Origin: RGIG8748 sp045578205 | Lineage (GTDB): Bacteria; Bacillota; Clostridia; UMGS1810 | Assembly (NCBI GenBank): GCA_045578205.1 | Contig: JAZNJU010000022.1 | Span: 1 to 18,685, forward strand | Direction of reading: 5' to 3' | DNA length: 18,685 nucleotides | Shown: piece by piece, positions 13,954 to 18,685 of the stretch | Position numbering within the stretch: position 1 is the stretch's first letter | Layout of the letters: each line of letters starts with the position of its first letter | The notes under the pieces: model-generated | What the model was told of the DNA's origin: nothing | The model's database searches: none | The model's input: only the letters and a program-made list of their open reading frames with translations | Program-made: the position numbers and the translations under genes

Positions 13954-15824
13954 TGAATAGCGAAGAAAAACTCCAAAGACTTTCCAAGAGATATTCGGCA
14001 TCGGCAAAGGCTATGCCAACCCCCAAGGGACCCGGACACGGCCCCAGAGCACAGAGGGGGCAGTTCAAACCGGGTAAGCCTAAAAATGTGATGCCGGCAA
14101 TAAAAAGGATATTGGGCTATATCGCTTCGGACAAGTACAAACTCATTGTTGCATTCTCGTGTGTTATACTCGCAAGTTTGTCTTCTCTTGCGGGAGCGTA
14201 TATGTTAAGACCCATAATAAACACATTCATTGACCCCTCCGACGGTGTGTACAACATGCGGGGATTCGCTCTTGCACTGGGCACAATGGGTCTTGTGTAC
14301 CTTGTGGGCGTTGTGTGTTCATATGCACAGGCACGCCTTATGATAGGCATATCCCAGAATGCCATATGCAAGATAAGGGCAGACCTTTTTAAAAAAATGC
14401 AGAAACTGCCCATACGTTTTTTTGACAAAAATTCAAACGGCGAACTCATGAGCAGATATACAAACGATGTCGACACCATAGGAGAAATGCTCAATAACAC
14501 CATAGTGCACTTGTTCCAGGGTATAATAACCATTGTGGGAACTTTGTCTCTTATGATTTACACAAACATCTGGCTTTCTCTTGTAACACTTGTCATGATG
14601 CCTGTGTTTGCAAGAGTTGCAACGGCAATATCCAAGAGAAGCCGAAAGTTCTTCTCCCAGCAACAGGCGGCACTCGGTGCCCTTAACGGATATATCGAAG
14701 AAATCATAACAGGGCAGAAAGTTGTAAAGGTGTTCAACCACGAATCAGAGGCAACAGAGGATTTTGCACTTCTTAATACCGACCTTAAGAAAAAGCAAAT
14801 AAAGGCACAGTTTGCAGGCGGTGTCATGGGACCTCTAATGGGCAATTTGAGTCAGATTAACTATGCTCTTACTGCATCTGTTGGCGGTGCACTTTGTCTT
14901 CTCGGCAAATTTGACATCGGCGGTCTTGCGGTGTTTGTGAACTATTCCAGACAGTTTAGCCGTCCCATTAACGAAATATCAATGCAGGTTACGAACATCT
15001 TTTCAGCCCTTGCAGGAGCAGAGAGAGTTTTTGCAGTTCTTGACGAAGAAGCAGAATCCGACCTTTTGGGCAAGTTGGAGGGCGTTGAGATAAACGGAGA
15101 GGTTACTATGGAAGATGTGACCTTTGGCTATGTGAAAGACCATACGATTTTAAAGCACATTGACCTTTATGCAAAGAAAGGACAAAAAATTGCTTTTGTA
15201 GGCTCCACGGGAGCAGGAAAAACAACAGTTACAAATCTTATCAACCGTTTCTACGATGTGGATGAGGGCAGTATAAAAATTGACGGAAAAGATATCCGAG
15301 AGTACAACAAGGAGTTTTTGAGACAAAACATAGCAATGGTACTTCAGGATACACATCTTTTCACGGGAACGGTAATGGAGAATATACGCTACGGCAGACT
15401 TGATGCCACCGACGATGATGTAATTGCTGCGGCGAAAACCGCCAGTGCCCATTCCTTTATAATGAGACTACCCAAGGGTTATGACACAGTCCTCACAGGA
15501 GACGGTGCAAACTTAAGTCAGGGACAGAGGCAACTTATAAACATTGCCCGCGCTTCCATATCCAAGGCGCCCATACTTGTCCTTGACGAAGCCACAAGTT
15601 CCGTAGACACAAGAACGGAAAAGCACATCGAAAAGGGTATGGACAGATTAATGCGTGACAGAACAACATTTATCATAGCCCACAGGCTTTCCACAATACG
15701 CAATGCCGACTGCATTATGGTGCTTGAAGATGGGGTTATAATAGAACGCGGTACCCACGATGAACTTCTTCAAAATAAGGGAAGATACTATGAACTGCAC
15801 AGCGGTATGGCGGAACTGGATTAA
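13953..15824 (+). CDS. ABC exporter half-transporter with intact catalytic residues (subunit 2 of heterodimer)
   Basis: A 623-residue partner subunit with six membrane helices (about 60-350) and a C-terminal ATPase domain. Walker A is GSTGAGKTT (417-425), Walker B ILVLDE (541-546) has the catalytic E546, and the switch histidine is H577 (IIAHRLST). Its signature is LSQGQ (521-525) instead of LSGGQ, which faces the degenerate site of subunit 1. The asymmetry of the two subunits is therefore complementary. An N-terminal extension of about 46 residues precedes the membrane domain; residues 20-45 hold six Pro, five Gly and six Lys/Arg and no acidic residue. GGAGGGAG (13941-13948) sits 4 bases before the ATG. 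Translation is coupled to subunit 1 by a 1-base overlap. Confidence 0.92.
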   Translation: MNSEEKLQRLSKRYSASAKAMPTPKGPGHGPRAQRGQFKPGKPKNVMPAIKRILGYIASDKYKLIVAFSCVILASLSSLAGAYMLRPIINTFIDPSDGVYNMRGFALALGTMGLVYLVGVVCSYAQARLMIGISQNAICKIRADLFKKMQKLPIRFFDKNSNGELMSRYTNDVDTIGEMLNNTIVHLFQGIITIVGTLSLMIYTNIWLSLVTLVMMPVFARVATAISKRSRKFFSQQQAALGALNGYIEEIITGQKVVKVFNHESEATEDFALLNTDLKKKQIKAQFAGGVMGPLMGNLSQINYALTASVGGALCLLGKFDIGGLAVFVNYSRQFSRPINEISMQVTNIFSALAGAERVFAVLDEEAESDLLGKLEGVEINGEVTMEDVTFGYVKDHTILKHIDLYAKKGQKIAFVGSTGAGKTTVTNLINRFYDVDEGSIKIDGKDIREYNKEFLRQNIAMVLQDTHLFTGTVMENIRYGRLDATDDDVIAAAKTASAHSFIMRLPKGYDTVLTGDGANLSQGQRQLINIARASISKAPILVLDEATSSVDTRTEKHIEKGMDRLMRDRTTFIIAHRLSTIRNADCIMVLEDGVIIERGTHDELLQNKGRYYELHSGMAELD

Positions 15825-15828
15825 ATGC

Positions 15829-15865
15829 AAAACCCGACAGAAACTTTTTGTCTCTGTCGGGTTTT
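15829..15865. terminator. Bidirectional terminator between ABC pair and ybaK
   Basis: AAAACCCGACAGA (15829-15841) pairs perfectly with TCTGTCGGGTTTT (15853-15865), a 13-base-pair stem with an 11-base loop. It has T-runs on the descending side of both strands (TTTT, and the complement of AAAA). It lies 4 bases after the ABC stop and ends 1 base before the ybaK stop codon, so it should end both convergent transcripts. Confidence 0.9.
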
Positions 15866-15866
15866 A

Positions 15867-16346
15867 TTATACAGTAATTTCCGCAATCGTTGCTCCGAGG
15901 TAATCTGTGAGTTCCTTTGCATCTGTAAGCAGTTGGCAACCCTTGATACCTGCACTCACGGTTATCTTTTCATGGTTTAGTACAGAAGTATCCACAAAAG
16001 TGGGATATGCTTTTTTCATGCCGACGGGAGAGCATCCTCCGCGGATATAACCCGTATGTTGGAGCAGGTCTTTGACATGGAGCATTTCCACCTTTTTGTT
16101 GCCCGAAACGGACGCCGCTTTTTTCAGGTCGACTTCCTTTTCCACGGGAATACACATTACAATTATTCCAGTCCTGTCGCCTTTTGCCACAAGTGTTTTG
16201 AACACTATCTCGGGGTCAAGTCCTGCATTTTTTGCAATGGTTGTACCCGAAAGGTCGCTTTCGTCGTATTCGTATTCAATGGCTGTGTAGGCTATTTTGG
16301 CACGGTCAAGCATACGCATTGCGTTTGTTTTTACATTTTTTGCCAT
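15867..16346 (-). CDS. ybaK: Cys-tRNA(Pro)/Cys-tRNA(Cys) deacylase YbaK
   Basis: Trans-editing enzyme that hydrolyses Cys-tRNA(Pro) formed by mistake by prolyl-tRNA synthetase. The 159-residue length is normal. Family marks are VFKTLVAKG with K50 as the likely equivalent of the essential YbaK lysine, KEVDLKKAA (70-78) and the strongly conserved GYIRGGCSPVGMKK (99-112). Related YbaK-fold proteins (ProX, ProXp-ala) edit other mischarged tRNAs, but the GGCSPVGMKK motif favours YbaK/EbsC. It begins 1 base after the stop of mrp, with only a weak GAGAAG binding site, so translation probably depends on mrp. Nearby glyS and thiI also concern tRNA, though in other transcription units. Confidence 0.92.
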   Translation of the reverse strand: MAKNVKTNAMRMLDRAKIAYTAIEYEYDESDLSGTTIAKNAGLDPEIVFKTLVAKGDRTGIIVMCIPVEKEVDLKKAASVSGNKKVEMLHVKDLLQHTGYIRGGCSPVGMKKAYPTFVDTSVLNHEKITVSAGIKGCQLLTDAKELTDYLGATIAEITV

Positions 16347-16347
16347 A

Positions 16348-17169
16348 TTACATCTTCTCTATCTTTGCACACATTTCGTCAAGCCAGGGTCCTTCAAAAA
16401 GTTCTATCATTCCTGCGTTTTGTGCACCTGAAAGTTTCTTGTCTATAGGCAGTTGCGCTATGGTGTCTATGCCGTGGTTTGCTGCAATTTCGTCTATGTG
16501 GCTTTCACCGTATATATAGTGGCGTTTGGAGCACTCGTCACATTCAAAGTATGCCATGTTTTCAACAATACCGATTATTGGTATATTCATCATTTTTGCC
16601 ATATTTACAGCCTTGGCAACTATCATGGACACAAGTTCGTTGGGAGATGTAACGATAACTATTCCGTCAACGGGAAGTGACTGGAACACAGTAAGGGGCA
16701 CATCGCCTGTTCCCGGAGGCATGTCCACAAACATAAAGTCAACATCTTCCCAGATTACATCTGTCCAGAACTGCTTTACAGTTCCGCCGATAACGGGACC
16801 TCTCCACACAACGGGGTCGGTTTCGTTTTCAAGGAGAAGGTTGATGCTCATTACGTCAATGCCTGTCTTTGTAGGGACGGGAAGAAGACCTCTGTCATCG
16901 GCAAAAGCCTGGGTTGTTATGCCAAAAGCCTTGGGGATGGACGGGCCTGTTATATCAGCATCGAGTATAGCGGTATTGTAGCCTTTTCTCTGCATGAGAA
17001 CGGAAAGCATGGATGTAACCATGGATTTTCCAACACCGCCTTTTCCGCTTACTACGCCTATTACTTTTTTAACACTGCTGGCAGGGTTTAAGTCTGCAAG
17101 AAGGCTCTCGGGCTTTCTTGAACCGCAATCTGCCGAGCAACTGCTGCAATCGTGTGTACATTCGCTCAT
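16348..17169 (-). CDS. mrp: Mrp/NBP35 family Fe-S cluster carrier ATPase
   Basis: A 273-residue cytoplasmic P-loop protein that binds and delivers [4Fe-4S] clusters. The deviant Walker A is GKGGVGKS (42-49), with the switch region DADITGPSIPK (70-80) and DMPPGTGD (149-156). The conserved C-terminal cluster-bridging CxxC is C210/C213. An N-terminal Cys cluster (C4, C8, C11, C15) recalls the extra ferredoxin-like motif of Nbp35 and is common in clostridial Mrp proteins; the MIP18 domain of E. coli Mrp is absent. I chose ATG 17169 because GGAGGT lies 7 bases upstream and the protein then begins at the Cys motif. An in-frame ATG at 17214 would add 15 residues and overlap the promoter -10. It is co-transcribed with ybaK. 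Confidence 0.93.
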   Translation of the reverse strand: MSECTHDCSSCSADCGSRKPESLLADLNPASSVKKVIGVVSGKGGVGKSMVTSMLSVLMQRKGYNTAILDADITGPSIPKAFGITTQAFADDRGLLPVPTKTGIDVMSINLLLENETDPVVWRGPVIGGTVKQFWTDVIWEDVDFMFVDMPPGTGDVPLTVFQSLPVDGIVIVTSPNELVSMIVAKAVNMAKMMNIPIIGIVENMAYFECDECSKRHYIYGESHIDEIAANHGIDTIAQLPIDKKLSGAQNAGMIELFEGPWLDEMCAKIEKM

Positions 17170-17200
17170 AACTATTACCTCCAATTTTAGTACAAAGTAT

Positions 17201-17229
17201 ATTTTAGCACTCATTATCTGTTATGTCAA
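17201..17229 (-). promoter_or_regulatory. Sigma-A promoter of mrp-ybaK
   Basis: On the minus strand, a perfect TTGACA (17229-17224) and TAAAAT (17206-17201) are 17 bases apart. Transcription would start near 17194, about 25 bases before the mrp ATG, leaving room only for the GGAGG site. It stands back to back with the glyS promoter, with 10 bases between the two -35 boxes. Confidence 0.75.
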
Positions 17230-17239
17230 CTCAAAACAC

Positions 17240-17268
17240 TTGACAAAATCGGGTTTTGCCTATAATAT
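17240..17268 (+). promoter_or_regulatory. Sigma-A promoter of glyS
   Basis: A perfect TTGACA (17240-17245) and TAATAT (17263-17268) are spaced by 17 bases; an overlapping TATAAT at 17261-17266 would give 15. The start is expected near 17275, so the leader is only about 30 bases. This leaves no space for the T-box leader that precedes many Firmicutes glycyl-tRNA synthetase genes. Confidence 0.75.
17244..17258. promoter_or_regulatory. Near-palindrome in the glyS promoter spacer (possible operator)
   Basis: CAAAATCGGGTTTTG is a 15-base sequence in which six of seven symmetric pairs match. It begins in the -35 box of glyS and fills most of the spacer. A protein bound there would block polymerase at glyS and possibly at the nearby mrp promoter. 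No candidate regulator is encoded in the window, and chance cannot be ruled out. Confidence 0.3.
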
Positions 17269-17305
17269 ATACTATATATGTTAAAATATGAAAGTGGGTA
17301 TGACA

Positions 17306-18685
17306 ATGCTTAATTCTGAAAAGACAATGGACAAAATAGTTGCTCTCTGCAAGGGCAGAGGTTATGTATATGCAGGAAGCGAAATCTACGGCGGTCTTGC
17401 AAACACATGGGACTACGGCCCCCTTGGTGTTGAATTCAAAAACAACGTTAAAAAAGCATGGTGGAAGAAATTTATTCAGGATACAAACTTAAACGTTGGT
17501 CTTGACTGTGCCATCCTTATGAATCCCGAAACATGGGTTGCATCAGGTCATGTTGGCTCTTTCTCAGACCCCCTTATGGACTGTAAGGACTGTAAAGCAC
17601 GTCACAGAGCGGACAAACTCATCGAAGATTTTGCTCACGAAAAAGGCGAGGATGTTGTTGTAGACGGCTGGAGCAAGGATGTTATGGAAGCCTACATAAA
17701 GGATAACGGCATCACCTGTCCCAACTGCGGAAAAGCAAACTTCACCGATATCCGCGAATTCAACCTTATGTTCAAAACTTTCCAGGGTGTAACCGAGGAT
17801 TCTTCCTCCACGGTATATCTCCGCCCCGAAACTGCACAGGGTATATTCGTTAACTTCAAGAATGTTCAGAGAACATCCAGAAAGAAAGTTCCTTTCGGTA
17901 TCGGTCAGATTGGTAAATCTTTCCGTAACGAAATAACTCCCGGTAACTTTACTTTCAGAACAAGAGAATTCGAACAGATGGAACTTGAATTCTTCTGCAA
18001 ACCCGGCACAGACCTTGAATGGTATGAATACTGGAAGAAATTCTGCATGGACTTCCTCCTCTCACTGGGTATGAAAGAAGAAAACTTAAGATACCGTGAC
18101 CATTCCCCCGAGGAACTGTCATTCTATTCCAAGGCAACATGCGATATTGAGTTTGTATTCCCATTCGGTTGGGGCGAACTCTGGGGCATTGCCGACAGAA
18201 CAGACTATGACCTGAAACAGCACCACGAACACAGCGGTCAGAATCTTGAATATGTTGACCCTGTTACAAATGAAAAATACATTCCTTACTGCGTTGAACC
18301 CTCACTTGGTGCAGACCGTGTGGCTCTTGCATTCCTTGTTGAAGCATACGACGAAGAGGAAGTAGGCGAGGGCGACACAAGAGTTGTTATGAGACTGCAT
18401 CCTGCTCTCGCACCTGTAAAGGCTGCTGTTCTCCCTCTTTCCAAGAAACTTTCCGACAAGGCTTTTGAACTTTTTGAAAAAATGTCCAAGAAATTCCCCT
18501 GCGAATTTGATGAAGCAGGAAGCATAGGAAAGCGTTACCGCCGTCAGGACGAAATCGGTACACCCTGGTGCATCACCTACGATTTCGATACCGAGGAAAC
18601 AGGCAAGGTAACAGTTCGAGACAGAGATACAATGGAGCAGATTACTCTGGATATCGACGAGGTAATACCATATATTGAAAAACAC
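17306..18685 (+). CDS. glyS: Glycyl-tRNA synthetase, dimeric class IIa type (3' end cut by window)
   Basis: Charges tRNA(Gly) with glycine. The 460 codons present are nearly the whole protein; homologues of this alpha2 type are about 460 residues, so only a few residues are missing. The opening KIVALCKGRGYVYAGSEIYG (10-29) is typical. Two Cys pairs, C93/C96 and C138/C141, form a probable zinc site. Motif 2 includes R207 in FRNEITPGNF, and motif 3 is GADRVALAFL. The C-terminal anticodon-binding domain begins near residue 370. Start is uncertain among ATGs at 17288, 17300 and 17306. I prefer 17306 because AAGTGGGT (17292-17299), a weak binding site, sits 6 bases upstream. ATC is more frequent for isoleucine here than in neighbouring genes, as expected of a highly expressed gene. 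It is not the alpha2beta2 GlyQ/GlyS enzyme. Confidence 0.95.
   Translation, partial: MLNSEKTMDKIVALCKGRGYVYAGSEIYGGLANTWDYGPLGVEFKNNVKKAWWKKFIQDTNLNVGLDCAILMNPETWVASGHVGSFSDPLMDCKDCKARHRADKLIEDFAHEKGEDVVVDGWSKDVMEAYIKDNGITCPNCGKANFTDIREFNLMFKTFQGVTEDSSSTVYLRPETAQGIFVNFKNVQRTSRKKVPFGIGQIGKSFRNEITPGNFTFRTREFEQMELEFFCKPGTDLEWYEYWKKFCMDFLLSLGMKEENLRYRDHSPEELSFYSKATCDIEFVFPFGWGELWGIADRTDYDLKQHHEHSGQNLEYVDPVTNEKYIPYCVEPSLGADRVALAFLVEAYDEEEVGEGDTRVVMRLHPALAPVKAAVLPLSKKLSDKAFELFEKMSKKFPCEFDEAGSIGKRYRRQDEIGTPWCITYDFDTEETGKVTVRDRDTMEQITLDIDEVIPYIEKH

Noticed and set aside
17170..17214. Upstream ATG that would extend Mrp by 15 residues
   Set aside because: It would begin upstream of the predicted transcription start and overlap the -10 box. 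ATG 17169 has a perfect GGAGG.
1..18685. CRISPR arrays, tRNA/rRNA genes, insertion sequences, phage or toxin-antitoxin genes
   Set aside because: I looked for spaced direct repeats, tRNA-like cloverleaf sequence in gaps, transposase motifs and small two-gene modules, and saw none. All gaps are short and explained by promoters or hairpins.

Overview
The window looks like a chromosomal housekeeping segment from a member of the Bacillota, most likely class Clostridia. Three things suggest this. Genes start a few bases after GGAGG-type ribosome binding sites. The promoters are AT-rich sigma-A type. The gene families (NusG-II/Gx membrane pair, rhodanese-less ThiI beside a dedicated desulfurase, tandem-OB SSB, Cys-rich Mrp, dimeric-type GlyRS) are typical of that group. 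Genus cannot be fixed from this sequence. Coding density is very high and no gene-free stretch exceeds about 170 bases. I see no tRNA, rRNA, CRISPR array, insertion sequence, phage gene or transposase.

Region 1 (1-2886, + strand) holds the 3' end of nrdR, then dusB (tRNA dihydrouridine synthase), a membrane-anchored NusG-domain-II protein, a Gx-family membrane protein and a DAG-kinase-like lipid kinase. They are spaced by 0-4 bases or overlap, so they are probably one transcript.

Region 2 (2903-11395, + strand) starts at a good sigma-A promoter (TTGAAA-17-TAATAT). It runs without an obvious break through a cysteine desulfurase, thiI, a stand-alone CinA/PncC-type amidohydrolase, an M55 D-aminopeptidase, recA, recX, rimO, pgsA and a cation diffusion facilitator, and ends at a strong hairpin. 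The themes are tRNA sulfur modification (desulfurase to ThiI), recombination (RecA and its modulator RecX), ribosomal protein S12 modification (RimO) and phospholipid synthesis (PgsA).

Region 3 (11396-15865) has a minus-strand tandem-OB SSB-like gene. It is divergent from a + strand pair of ABC exporter half-transporters that form an asymmetric heterodimer with one degenerate ATP site. The pair ends at a bidirectional hairpin.

Region 4 (15867-18685) has minus-strand mrp-ybaK (Fe-S carrier ATPase and Cys-tRNA(Pro) deacylase). They are transcribed divergently from glyS (glycyl-tRNA synthetase), which runs off the window after 460 codons. Back-to-back TTGACA promoters separate the two units.

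I do not see an obviously new multi-gene system here. The most interesting items are smaller: a Rieske-like cysteine pattern in the NusG-II protein, internal duplication in the SSB, the asymmetric ABC pair with a basic Pro/Gly tail, an M55 peptidase between cinA and recA, and a near-palindrome inside the glyS promoter spacer.
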